In this document: positions 44,501 through 55,454 of the stretch, in pieces
How positions within the stretch are numbered: position 1 is the first letter of the stretch
How the letters are laid out: every line of letters starts with the position of its first letter
NCBI GenBank assembly: GCA_009777615.1
Contig: WRLM01000001.1
Location: 310,001 to 374,000 of the forward strand
Reading direction: 5' to 3'
Source of the DNA: Candidatus Methanoplasma cognatum
Lineage (GTDB): Archaea > Thermoplasmatota > Thermoplasmata > Methanomassiliicoccales > Methanomethylophilaceae
DNA length: 64,000 bases
Program-made: the position numbers and the translations under genes
Notes under the pieces: model-generated
What the model was told of the DNA's origin: nothing
What the model saw: only the letters and a program-made list of their open reading frames with translations
Databases searched by the model: none

Positions 44501-45389
44501 GCTGAAGAAGAAAGCCGGAATGGACGAGTCCAAAGACAAGGATCCTAACGACGAGGCCATGGAGAAGGACGACTCGGAGAAATCCAAGAAGGATGAAATG
44601 GATGATTCCAAAGACAAGGATCCTAACGACGAGACCATGGAGAAGGACGACTCGGAAAAAGAGGACGAAGACAAAAAAGATTCGGGGGACAGGTCTGAAT
44701 TAAGCAAGGACAAAAAGAAGGACAAGGAAGATGAAGACGAAGAAGAAGATTCGGGCTTAAGCAAAGACAAGGAAGATGAAGACGACGACATGGATCTGAG
44801 CAAGGACAAGAAGAAAGACAAAGATGAAGACGACGACGAAGACGATGATGACGACGATGACGACATGGGTCTGAGCAAGGACAAGAAGAAAGACAAGAAG
44901 AAAGACAAAGATGATGACGACGACGAAGACGATGATGATGATGACGACATGGGTCTGAGCAAGGACAAGAAGAAAGACAAGAAGAAAGACAAAGATGATG
45001 ACGACGACGAAGACGATGATGACGATGATGACGATGATGACGACATGGGTCTGAGCAAGGACAAGAAGAAAGACAAGAAGAAAGACAAAGACGAAGACGA
45101 CGACAAAGACGATGATGACGATGATGACGACATGGGTCTGAGCAAGGACAAGAAGAAAGACAAAAAGGAAGACAAGAAGAAAGACAAAGAAAATGACGAC
45201 GACAAAGACGATGATGACGATGATGACGACATGGATCTGAGCAAGGACAAGAAGAAAGACAAAAAGGAAGACAAGAAGAAAGACAAAGAAAATGACGATG
45301 ACGACATGGACCTGAGCAAAGACAAAAAGAACAGCTCCAAGGAAGAGTCGGGGTTGAGCAAAGACAAGAAAAAAGAGGATCGTATATGA
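41577..45389 (+). CDS. Zinc-phospholipase-C-like paralog 1 with long Asp/Lys-rich tail; operon gene 6
   Basis: A 1270-residue protein, first of three paralogs. The core recalls zinc-dependent phospholipase C / S1-P1 folds: THAYLANIIIGEL at the start, TLLPDITFS, then VMVNFTADMFLRAYVSEY and KKHLLIDEYVER. Here the usual His is Asn247 and the usual Glu is Asp281, so zinc catalysis is doubtful. A charged repeat (EKAEDKTAKSAEES, four copies) is inserted near residues 80-150. The motif PHRLMSWLYSIDG to PWEYDEY is shared by all three paralogs. From residue ~880 the tail is made of repeats such as KDDSEKSKKDEMDESKGKD and runs of Asp alternating with KDKKKDK, extremely charged and probably disordered. 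Confidence 0.6.
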   Translation: MKLLTHAYLANIIIGELEKTGKLKIPDVKGSYSSGSLREPLSKEDKEEESKASKEETKSSGGGVSEKTEDKKVKSSEESGSKASEESKTEKAEDKTAKSAEESKTEKAEDKTAKSAEESKTEKAEDKTAKSAEESKTEKAEDKDSKSSRESGPKSQKKEEPPLFFPLKGGEYTPPDEVKNLILNKKEFFRGGVVYGTLLPDITFSMSVIRPSDSGIWLEYLFERLKTIPKGEERNEAYAFVLGVMVNFTADMFLRAYVSEYAGGWFDSYTGDRGKKHLLIDEYVERKISIYFTDDDKKISVPSKFVALCFADGQGIEDQIRNIKDKKRSEKVLAVYNGASLAQTRAQSSGASVIVADGYRAASNVLSYPEDIAKKQAEMVEWVKTWEKLAQDILNGESAAECIPADNVWLNDETLKKLIVAVYGPRRIESKIESDLEEAFKKKEGEEDEEPAEYKIYERISADLKGFGEEKDYPLGEEGKEFKAFSLALVASKFCLFGYKELNKYINRAEFAEDKCTYVLRKVKLAVTSDAKLIDSFPDGRTLCGLEISTKTRTAAYTTLLSGDFAKTGQAVIELPIPIPYEDITRFTLFNTSAFEWKISGFEIKDEEAGKVLGKYDAKKAEEEVKKEEEEKKKAEEQEKKKAEALGSVAQTSKTEKKKDETLSEEEKIEAQIREKLEAEKKASEALAKKLEGCSLVVSGTDHGADIDAAVVAEITKGTKDPLTIEIPHRLMSWLYSIDGKDSTEKPIPEKKPWEYDEYVIYRILTAGFRPTLLDEILSEKYDDAKKEPEKPSVKPSEEKPKEKKKADLSDIFDVAETPEGNMMNVTFEDAYVRMRDRILPKIKDAVPKELAESTDRVMSAVDDIMSKILVEAKDLMNKTMEKDDSEKSKKDEMDESKGKDPNADAMKKDDSEKSKKDEMDESKGKDPNADAMKKDDSEKSKKDEMDESKGKDPNADAMEKDDSEEPKKESLFDKLKKKAGMDESKDKDPNDEAMEKDDSEKSKKDEMDDSKDKDPNDETMEKDDSEKEDEDKKDSGDRSELSKDKKKDKEDEDEEEDSGLSKDKEDEDDDMDLSKDKKKDKDEDDDEDDDDDDDDMGLSKDKKKDKKKDKDDDDDEDDDDDDDMGLSKDKKKDKKKDKDDDDDEDDDDDDDDDDDMGLSKDKKKDKKKDKDEDDDKDDDDDDDDMGLSKDKKKDKKEDKKKDKENDDDKDDDDDDDDMDLSKDKKKDKKEDKKKDKENDDDDMDLSKDKKNSSKEESGLSKDKKKEDRI

Positions 45390-45404
45390 TAAAGGGGGAA
45401 CGGG

Positions 45405-45863
45405 ATGGATGAGATAACATTTTTAGCGGAAGGACTCAAAGCACTGAACAACGCAGCTGTCGACCTTGTCCTGAAGGGAGAATATGACGACGCCGAAAGG
45501 GCGTTCAAGACGGTCGAGGACATGTCCAGGCTGTTCTGCTATGAGGAGGGAGTAGGTATGGCGAGGGTATCCTTGGCAAATCTGTCGATGATAAGGGGGA
45601 ATATCTCTGAGGCGGTCGATCACATCGAGACAGCGATAGAGTATTTTCCCTCCGGCGACGGCAAAGAAGAGGCTTACGCCCTGCAAAAGAAGATATCCAT
45701 CGCAGCGCTCGAAGCCGGCATCGAGAAGGAAAGGTCCGGCGACCTGAAAGGCGCGCTGGAACTGTTCGAAAAGATAATCCATATACTTAACGAGAAAAGG
45801 GCGGAGCTTGTCGCCGCCGAGATAAAGAACATAAAACAATACCTGGGAAACGGGGAGGAATGA
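45405..45863 (+). CDS. TPR-like helical repeat protein; operon gene 7
   Basis: A 152-residue protein made of helix pairs typical of tetratricopeptide repeats (LNNAAVDLVLKGEYDDAERAF, ARVSLANLSMIRGNISEAVD, EAGIEKERSGDLKGALELFE). TPR proteins act as scaffolds. It starts 15 bases after paralog 1 and 27 bases before paralog 2, suggesting it organises the operon products (inference). Confidence 0.65.
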   Translation: MDEITFLAEGLKALNNAAVDLVLKGEYDDAERAFKTVEDMSRLFCYEEGVGMARVSLANLSMIRGNISEAVDHIETAIEYFPSGDGKEEAYALQKKISIAALEAGIEKERSGDLKGALELFEKIIHILNEKRAELVAAEIKNIKQYLGNGEE

Positions 45864-45890
45864 GCCAGTGCTTGAAAACAGGAGGGGTAA

Positions 45891-48569
45891 ATGAGACCGC
45901 TTACGCACCTTTACGCTGCAAATCTCATACTGGATGAGATAACGAAAGGCGGAAAACTGAGCATCCCTCCAATTGACGGCAAGTATACTAACGGTCCGCT
46001 GGCAGAGCCCTACACAGACGCCGAGGCGCTCCTTACCGTCAGCCAGAAAGCGGCGGCGGAGGCAGCTCCGAAACCGCTCGTGTTCCCAGTAAAGGGCCGC
46101 ACTTTCCAGATGCCTCCCAAAGCTATGAAGGCGATCACGGAGAACAAAGAGTATTTCAGAGGCGGTGCGGCGGGATTCGGCGCTATGCCGGATGCCGTCT
46201 TCAACAAAACGATTATCCGCCGTTCCGACTCTGGGATATGGCTGGAGTACATGTACGGAAGGATGCTCGCGCTCGCCGCAGGGAAGATGCGCGACCAGGT
46301 GTACGCATTCATATTAGGGACGATGGCCCACTATGCGGCGGAGATATTCTGGAGCGCTTATGTCAACGAATATGCCCCCGGTTGGAAAGGAGAGGCGGCA
46401 GAGCAGCGCATCGCAGTGGAAAGGTACATAGACACTAAGATATCGGACGCGGTAGCGAAGGACGACCGGAAGATATCGGTGCCGGCGGAATTCCTCACTT
46501 CCTGTTTTTCAGACATCGATCGCATAGAGGAGAAGATGAAAAGTACGGTAAAATATACCGCGATCACCCAGAAAGAAAAGCCGAAGGAAAATGAGACCGA
46601 GAAAGCGGTGACAGGGGGAGAAGAAGCCACATCCAAGGGAAGTGTGGCCAAGGATAAAGAGGCCGAAATGGCAGTGGGCAAGACAGCCAAGTCCACAGAG
46701 GAAAGTAAAACCGAAAAGGCCGAGGACAAAACAGCTAAATCCGCCGAGGAAAGCAAATCTGAAAAGGCTGATGACAAAACAGCGAAACCTTCTGAGGAAA
46801 GCAAATCTGAAAAGGCTGATGACAAAACAGCGAAACCTTCTGAGGAAAGCAAATCTGAAAAGGCTGATGACAAAACAGCGAAACCTTCTGAGGAAAGCAA
46901 AACCGAAAAGACGGAATCCATCAATATAGAGACAGCGGACACAGGCCGGGAAAAGCGCTCGGAGAAATATCTGTCGCAATACAGAGCTGGGTATATGCTC
47001 ATACGCAACATGTCAAAGATCCGCGACACAGTGCGTGGTTTCGTTCGCTATGATACAAAGAAAGAGACGAGCATCGATAATGTGCTTCATACATCGGCAG
47101 ACAGGTTCGGGCTGATCATGGGATGGGCTGACGATATCGACAAAGCTATAAAGGAATGGATAACGGCGTGGGAAGGCGTTGTGCAGGACTCCCTGAACGG
47201 AGAGGGCACCGAAGCGGTCAAGAAGAACATTGGCAAATGGTACGACGACAACTGGAAGAACATCACCGGTGCGGTAGACTGGCTCGACTCTGTCCAGGAG
47301 CTTGATGCCACAATAAAAGGGGAGATCCAAGAGATATTCCATTCTGTTAGGGAACTGCAGGAATCGTCCACGATAAAAGAGTTGGATGCCGGCAGCGGGA
47401 AGGAGCCGTTCGAAAGGCTGTTTCCGGAACATTACAGTTCAATATACAAAGAATACGAAACGGGGAAAAACACAGACAAGGAGATAAACACGGCCTTCAA
47501 ACAAAAATACGAAAAGGCATCCGACCTCTACAAGCTACTGGACAATGACATGAGGGATTTCGGTAAAGATCCGTATCCGTACGGGGATGCTAAAAAAGAA
47601 TTCCGAGCATTCTCCCTAGGCCTTACCGCCTCCAAGCTGGGTATAATGGGCCACAAGAACCTGTACCACTATCTCCACAGGGATGAGCTCAAGGTCAAAG
47701 ACCCGGAAGCTTTGTCTGCCGTCAGAAGGCTGAGGGTGAAGATAGTGGTAAAATCGGATGACATCAAGGAACCCGAACCCGGTATATGCATCCCCGCCAA
47801 ATTTGACATAGTAGCGGTCGACAAAACCGAATTGAGGGTTCTCATCCGTCGCAGATCAAACCCTCAGGAAAAGAGTCCCGCAGAGGAAGAGAGTGTTATC
47901 GTTCTGCAGAGACCAATGCCTTACGACCAGATCAAAGAGTTCAGGATATCCAAATTCGGCCTGGACGACTGGAGCATCGAATCTTTGGAAGTTATCGATA
48001 CGGACACAGGATGGACAATAGCGTCGAAGAAGAACTTCATCCTCCCCGACGAGAAGGCCGTCAGTTTATCCTTTAAGAAGACCGCAGTGAAATTCAAGGA
48101 AGAGAAGATGGAGGTACCGCATGAGATGATGTCCTGGAGGTACAGCCTGGAAGGTGCAGAACCGGCCGGGAGCGACCCTCCCGTCATTAAGCCATGGGAA
48201 TACAAAGAGTATGCAATATACTACGATATCTTCTATCCCAAGTCAGATCCGGAAAAGAAAACTGAAACCGAGAAGAAGGCCTTTGCTGTGGAGAAGACAG
48301 AACCTGAAAAGGAAGCTGAGTCTGAGAATAAGGCTGAGCCTGAAAAGGAAACCAAACCAGAAAAGAAGACAGAACCTGAAAAGGAAGCTGAGTCCGAGAA
48401 GAAGACTGAGCCAGAAAAGGAAACCAAACCAGAAAAGAAGACAGAACCTGAAAAGGAAGCTGAGTCCGAGAAGAAGACTGAGCCAGAAAAGGAAGCCGAG
48501 CCTGAAAAGAAAGCTACTTCTAAGAAGAAGGCCGAGTCCGAAACAGAAAAAGATGAGGTGAAGAAGTGA
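45891..48569 (+). CDS. Zinc-phospholipase-C-like paralog 2 with charged repeats; operon gene 8
   Basis: An 892-residue paralog: THLYAANLILDEI, FGAMPDAVFN, TMAHYAAEIFWSAYVNEY (His147 kept, Asp replaced by Glu151) and EQRIAVERYID (His replaced by Arg173). At two of the metal-type positions it therefore departs from paralog 3. A charged repeat (SEKADDKTAKPSEESK, several copies) is inserted near residues 245-345. The conserved PHEMMSWRYSLEG to PWEYKEY motif follows, and a Glu/Lys repeat tail (EPEKETKPEKKTEPEKEAES) ends the protein. Its TGA overlaps the GTG start of paralog 3. Confidence 0.6.
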   Translation: MRPLTHLYAANLILDEITKGGKLSIPPIDGKYTNGPLAEPYTDAEALLTVSQKAAAEAAPKPLVFPVKGRTFQMPPKAMKAITENKEYFRGGAAGFGAMPDAVFNKTIIRRSDSGIWLEYMYGRMLALAAGKMRDQVYAFILGTMAHYAAEIFWSAYVNEYAPGWKGEAAEQRIAVERYIDTKISDAVAKDDRKISVPAEFLTSCFSDIDRIEEKMKSTVKYTAITQKEKPKENETEKAVTGGEEATSKGSVAKDKEAEMAVGKTAKSTEESKTEKAEDKTAKSAEESKSEKADDKTAKPSEESKSEKADDKTAKPSEESKSEKADDKTAKPSEESKTEKTESINIETADTGREKRSEKYLSQYRAGYMLIRNMSKIRDTVRGFVRYDTKKETSIDNVLHTSADRFGLIMGWADDIDKAIKEWITAWEGVVQDSLNGEGTEAVKKNIGKWYDDNWKNITGAVDWLDSVQELDATIKGEIQEIFHSVRELQESSTIKELDAGSGKEPFERLFPEHYSSIYKEYETGKNTDKEINTAFKQKYEKASDLYKLLDNDMRDFGKDPYPYGDAKKEFRAFSLGLTASKLGIMGHKNLYHYLHRDELKVKDPEALSAVRRLRVKIVVKSDDIKEPEPGICIPAKFDIVAVDKTELRVLIRRRSNPQEKSPAEEESVIVLQRPMPYDQIKEFRISKFGLDDWSIESLEVIDTDTGWTIASKKNFILPDEKAVSLSFKKTAVKFKEEKMEVPHEMMSWRYSLEGAEPAGSDPPVIKPWEYKEYAIYYDIFYPKSDPEKKTETEKKAFAVEKTEPEKEAESENKAEPEKETKPEKKTEPEKEAESEKKTEPEKETKPEKKTEPEKEAESEKKTEPEKEAEPEKKATSKKKAESETEKDEVKK

Positions 48570-51217
48570 AACTGCTCACCCACCTTTATGTCGCAAACCT
48601 TCTGATAAAGGAAATAGAAGAAAAAGAGGGCAAACTAGAGATCGCCCCCATCGAAGGCGAATATCAGATCGGAACGCTCAAGGAGCCGGATTCCAAAGGG
48701 AACAAAGAAAAGGACGACTCTAAAAAGGACACCTCGGAAAAAGATACTAAGAAAGAAGATACCAAGGAAAAGGAAACTTCGGAAAAAGATACCAAGAAGG
48801 AAGATACCAAGGAAAAGGAAACTTCGGAAAAAGGCACTTCCGAAGACAGCACCACTAAGAAAGAGACCTCTAAAGACAATGCCGAGAAAAGTACTTCCGA
48901 AGAGGGCACTTTGAAAAGTAGCACTCCCGAAAAGAACACTTCAAAAAGCAGCACTTCAGAGGACAGCACTCCAAAGGAAGAAGCCAAGGACGACAGCACT
49001 TCCAAAAAGGACACTAAAGAAGCTGATGCCCCCAAGGAAGCCAAGGACGACAGCACTCCAAAGGAAGAAACCAAGGACGACAGCACTTCCAAAAAGGACA
49101 CTAAAGAAGCTGACACTCCCGAAAAAGACGCTAAAAAGACCGATGCCGCAGAAGATGAGAAAAAAATGTGCGGCGGCAAGAAATGCGAAGATCTCAACCC
49201 CGTGCTGATATTCCCTTTCAAAGGCGGTACGTTCGAAGTGCCGAAGAAAGTTCGGGAAGCCATTGTGAACAACAAGGAATATTTCCGCGCGGGCGCGGCG
49301 GGGTGGGATATTTTCCCCGATATGCTGTTCAGCAGACTGATCATCCACCCAACGGATTCAGGGATCTGGCTGGAACACATGTACGAGAAACTGCTTACTA
49401 TGCCTCCGGGAAAAGAGTTCGACCAGTCATATGCGTTCCTGCTGGGGGCGATGACGCACTATGCTACGGACATGTTCGGTAACTCTTATGTAAATGAATA
49501 CGCCGGAGGCTGGTCCGCCTGCCTGACAGGCACGAACGACATCGCGCAGCGCCATATTGCCATAGAATCATACATCGACAGCAAACTCACCGATAAGATA
49601 ATCCCGGAGTCCGAGCGCATACTGCGAGCGCCGGTGGACTTCTTAGTTTACTGCTTCGCCGACGCCGAAGGCATCAAAAAGAAGATTGGCAAGATCGAAA
49701 GCCGCACCTATACGCCGCCCGGCGGATTCAGAAAGGGCGAGCCTATTCCCGATGACGCCGCCAAAAAGCGTTCCGAAGAGTGCTTGGCCTTGTATCAGGA
49801 GAAATACATGCTGCTCTACCAGATGTCAAGGCTGCGCGAACAGGTATGCGGATATGTTCAGTATGACACCAAGAGCGAAACACCGGCGATCAGAGCGCTT
49901 CAGGAGGCAGGGGCGAAAGGCGAACTCTCGCAGTGGCTGGAGGACATAGACATAGTGATAAAGAACTGGGTGATCGCATGGCAGTTATCCCTTCAGGGCC
50001 TCATAGAGGGAAAGAGCGAATCCCACATCGCCGACTGCATGGACAGATGGATAAAGAACAGCTGCATCGACATAGTTGTCGGCATTCCTCTTTGGTTCAG
50101 TAAAGTGGCGGCGACGTACCCTGAGGAACTGGATCTGAACTGGCTCTCCGAAGTGCCGCTGTTCAAGAGCCCCGGTCCCGCTTCCGGAAAGGACCTTCTG
50201 AAGGCCATCTCGCCAAAAGATTACGAAGGATTTGAAAAGACGTACGATCCCAAGAACTCCAAACTCGATGATAAGAAGATAAAGGCCCTCTTTAAAGACA
50301 GATACAAGGACGCAGAAACGTTCTACGGCCGTCTGGACTCAGACCTCAAGAAGTTCGGCAAAGATAAGGAATATCCCTACGGTAAAGAGGGAGAGTTCAA
50401 AGCGTTCTCCCTTTGCCTCTCCGCATCTAAGCTGTGCCTTATCGGCAGCGAGAACCTGAACCAATTCACAGGGCTGAAAAAGAAAAAATTCAAAGGCTCC
50501 GCCCCGAAAAAGATCATCAGGAAAATAAAGGTTAAGATAAAGGCAGGATCGGAAGAGAGCGGAGAAGGGGGGTCGGGCACTTACCGGCAGTTGCGCATGG
50601 ACATCGTCAAGAACGATTCCAAGGTCACGAGAGTGGTCTTCGGCTCCAAGTTCAATGATGATAAAGGATGTGTGGTCGCCCTTCAAAAACCGATAAATGG
50701 TGAAGACATCATCCGCTTTGAGATATCGAAGACAGGCGCTGACATATGGGAGATTGACTCTCTCGTGATCGAGGATGCGGAGACCGAAAAGCAGCTTGGT
50801 TCAAAAAACGGGGTCATTCTGGGCGAGATGCACGCTGACGTGATAATAGAGAGGAGCCCGTCAGTTAAAGAGGACAAACCCGGAGAGATCGAGGTCCCTC
50901 ACGCTATAATGTCGTGGATGTACAGTCTGGACGGGGCGGACCCAACGAAGATAAATCCGGCGGTCAACATGCCGTGGGAGTATGAGGAGTACTTTGTCTT
51001 CTATTCGGTGAAGAGCGGGTCCGACGAATGGGCGAAATATTTCGATCTGAAGGAGATGGTGGAGATAAACTACACCCCTCCCCGCGTTAAAGAAAAAAAG
51101 AGGATCTTCCCCCTAAAGGATATACCTGGCGCCGAAGAAAAGACGAACAAGGGCAAGCAATCGGATGGCGGCAAAGAAATGAAGAGTACCATGGAGAAGG
51201 GGAACAAGGTCGCATGA
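48566..51217 (+). CDS. Zinc-phospholipase-C-like paralog 3 with intact metal-type residues; operon gene 9
   Basis: An 883-residue paralog starting at a GTG that overlaps the stop of paralog 2. A Lys/Glu/Ser/Thr repeat region fills residues ~45-200. The core keeps every position expected of a zinc site: His in THLYVANLL, Asp in WDIFPDMLF, His298 and Asp302 in GAMTHYATDMFGNS, His330 and Glu334 in RHIAIESYID. This is the member most likely to be catalytic. The PHAIMSWMYSLDG to PWEYEEY motif is present near residues 780-820. The fold assignment is from motif spacing only and no signal peptide is visible, so a secreted phospholipase is unlikely. Confidence 0.6.
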   Translation: MKLLTHLYVANLLIKEIEEKEGKLEIAPIEGEYQIGTLKEPDSKGNKEKDDSKKDTSEKDTKKEDTKEKETSEKDTKKEDTKEKETSEKGTSEDSTTKKETSKDNAEKSTSEEGTLKSSTPEKNTSKSSTSEDSTPKEEAKDDSTSKKDTKEADAPKEAKDDSTPKEETKDDSTSKKDTKEADTPEKDAKKTDAAEDEKKMCGGKKCEDLNPVLIFPFKGGTFEVPKKVREAIVNNKEYFRAGAAGWDIFPDMLFSRLIIHPTDSGIWLEHMYEKLLTMPPGKEFDQSYAFLLGAMTHYATDMFGNSYVNEYAGGWSACLTGTNDIAQRHIAIESYIDSKLTDKIIPESERILRAPVDFLVYCFADAEGIKKKIGKIESRTYTPPGGFRKGEPIPDDAAKKRSEECLALYQEKYMLLYQMSRLREQVCGYVQYDTKSETPAIRALQEAGAKGELSQWLEDIDIVIKNWVIAWQLSLQGLIEGKSESHIADCMDRWIKNSCIDIVVGIPLWFSKVAATYPEELDLNWLSEVPLFKSPGPASGKDLLKAISPKDYEGFEKTYDPKNSKLDDKKIKALFKDRYKDAETFYGRLDSDLKKFGKDKEYPYGKEGEFKAFSLCLSASKLCLIGSENLNQFTGLKKKKFKGSAPKKIIRKIKVKIKAGSEESGEGGSGTYRQLRMDIVKNDSKVTRVVFGSKFNDDKGCVVALQKPINGEDIIRFEISKTGADIWEIDSLVIEDAETEKQLGSKNGVILGEMHADVIIERSPSVKEDKPGEIEVPHAIMSWMYSLDGADPTKINPAVNMPWEYEEYFVFYSVKSGSDEWAKYFDLKEMVEINYTPPRVKEKKRIFPLKDIPGAEEKTNKGKQSDGGKEMKSTMEKGNKVA

Positions 51218-51284
51218 GGAGAGCACCGCCCCCTCCTTGTTCTCTATTAATCATAATGTAATAATATAATAAGGACAGCATCGA

Positions 51285-51680
51285 TTGCGAAACGTGGACA
51301 TAGAGAACATCATCCGCGATATGAACCGCCACATCCCGGTCTCAAGAAGGACGCTCCTTGAGTATCTGGAGTCGGGAGAGGACACTTATGAGACCAAAGA
51401 CGGTCAGAAGTGCTCACTCGACCGGAAGGATCTGGAGCTCCTTGCCGGAAAGTGCACGGAGATAGAGAAGATGAGGCTGAGGGTCCCCATCTTCGTAAGC
51501 ACGGATACATCATGCGACGGGGGAGCATGGAAGGTCGAGGGTAAGACCGAAGTGGCCGTGGTATCAAAACTTCTGAACAAAAGAGCATACAGGGATGACT
51601 ACATGAGGCTCTACCATCCGGACCTGAAAGACCTCAGAAAGATGCTGCCCAGCATAATCTCCATAGTCTTCATCCCCTGA
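51285..51680 (+). CDS. UPF0216 (DUF61) family protein
   Basis: A 131-residue archaeal protein of unknown function. Family features are PVSRRTLLEYLESGEDTYETKDGQKCSLDRKDLELL, RLRVPIFVSTDTSCDGGAWKV and the end HPDLKDLRKMLPSIISIVF. The longest frame starts at TTG 51285; GTG 51294 or ATG 51321 are alternatives. A TATA-like AATATAATAAGG lies about 20 bases upstream. It is separate from the nine-gene operon by 67 bases and its role is unknown. Confidence 0.75.
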   Translation: MRNVDIENIIRDMNRHIPVSRRTLLEYLESGEDTYETKDGQKCSLDRKDLELLAGKCTEIEKMRLRVPIFVSTDTSCDGGAWKVEGKTEVAVVSKLLNKRAYRDDYMRLYHPDLKDLRKMLPSIISIVFIP

Positions 51681-51699
51681 TGCTGGCCCATACTGAAAA

Positions 51700-51710
51700 G
51701 GTTTATATAC
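51700..51710 (+). promoter_or_regulatory. TATA box of the 23S rRNA transcript
   Basis: GGTTTATATAC is a good archaeal TATA box, placing a start near 51733 and a leader of about 250 bases before mature 23S. A second TATA-like word (TTATATAC, about 51830-51837) lies inside the leader and could be an alternative promoter. Confidence 0.55.
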
Positions 51711-51768
51711 AATTCCTGAATACAAGGGTCTGCGCGATGAGACCCATCGTGTGATTCGTGTTAAAAAC

Positions 51769-51873
51769 ATGAATATTCCGCTCACAGAACAACAGTTCGT
51801 GACGCTTGTTCCTGCTGCAGTAGTAGTGATTATATACTACCTCTCCATCGGGAATATCCTGCGCCGGGCCTAG
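51769..51873 (+). CDS. Possible 34-residue membrane peptide in the 23S leader
   Basis: An ATG-to-TAG frame encodes 34 residues with one hydrophobic stretch long enough to span a membrane (FVTLVPAAVVVIIYYLSIG) and a basic end (LRRA). It is downstream of the 23S TATA box. There is no clear ribosome-binding site, and the hydrophobic text partly reflects a second TATA-like sequence in the DNA. It may be chance; the compact single-span design is the only argument for it. Confidence 0.25.
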   Translation: MNIPLTEQQFVTLVPAAVVVIIYYLSIGNILRRA

Positions 51874-51947
51874 ACGCCTGGGCGATTACAATCATGCACC
51901 CGGAGAGAGGTCCTCTTTCGGGGAAGAGGTGTAAGGGCTCCGCAATG

Positions 51948-51958
51948 GAGGATGAGAT
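51948..51958 (+). other. 5' arm of the 23S processing stem
   Basis: GAGGATGAGAT is exactly complementary to ATCTCATCCTC at 54968-54978 just past the 23S 3' end. Together with the mature helix CATACGCAACCT (51984-51995) pairing AGGTTGCGTATG (54952-54963), this forms the long stem expected for excision of archaeal 23S rRNA by the bulge-helix-bulge endonuclease. Confidence 0.65.
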
Positions 51959-51983
51959 CGGATAAAGCCCGGTGATCACCGAT

Positions 51984-54960
<2,977 letters not shown>

Positions 54961-54963
<3 letters not shown>

Positions 54964-55026
54964 AAAAATCTCATCCTCAGATATTTTTTTCATAAATGAT
55001 CGCATGAAAAATTCTCATCCTCAGAT
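54961..55026 (+). repeat. Duplicated 3' arm of the 23S processing stem
   Basis: ATGAAAAATCTCATCCTCAG (from 54961) is repeated almost exactly as ATGAAAAATTCTCATCCTCAG (from about 55004), with a third weaker copy (CATGAAAATCTAAAC) near 55051. The first copy completes the processing stem; the second could pair with the same upstream arm with one bulge. T-runs after the copies (54984-54990, 55025-55035) may end the transcript. Confidence 0.7.
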
Positions 55027-55035
55027 CTTTCTCTA

Positions 55036-55454
55036 TTTCGTAAATTATCACATGAAAATCTAAACAAATCGGGCCCCGCTCTCATCCGGGCTACTTAATA
55101 TAGGCGAATATAGAATATATATAATAAATACGACCATTATATATAAAAAGGTTGTATCTTAGAAAAATATTTATTTCACAGACCTATAATCAATATTGCA
55201 GTTAGTTTAGAGACGGGTTCATTATCTTCATAAGAGATCTGAACAGCATAAGATTCTGTTCGGTCGATGCAAAAAAGGGGGGGATAGCATGAGGCCGTTT
55301 GGAGTGATTGAGAATTTTATGTGTTCCGCCGTTACATTGGGCGTGATTGGATCCGCATGAATATTGCAACTCCCCCGGAGTTTTGATTCGGGCTCGTCAA
55401 ATGAAGCTAATATGCAATACAGACGAATGAAAGCATACGATAATAAAAGAGGGG
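55036..55454 (+). other. AT-rich spacer upstream of the giant surface protein
   Basis: About 420 bases with many TATA-like words (for example AATATATATAATAAATAC near 55111-55128 and TTATATATAAAAAGG near 55137-55151), probably the promoter of the surface-protein gene. A possible 23-residue ORF at 55289-55360 is listed separately. I see no RNA gene here. Confidence 0.5.
55289..55360 (+). CDS. Possible 23-residue leader peptide
   Basis: ATG to TGA encodes 23 residues (MRPFGVIENFMCSAVTLGVI and so on). The reason to list it is the unusually strong upstream purine run AAAAAAGGGGGGGATAGC, an excellent ribosome-binding site about 6 bases before the ATG. It lies 95 bases upstream of the giant surface-protein gene and could be an upstream regulatory ORF or chance. 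Confidence 0.25.
   Translation: MRPFGVIENFMCSAVTLGVIGSA

Noticed and set aside
43760-45523. 587-residue Ser-rich antisense ORF
   Set aside because: Complement of the Asp/Lys repeat region; the composition is a by-product of GAC/AAG repeats.
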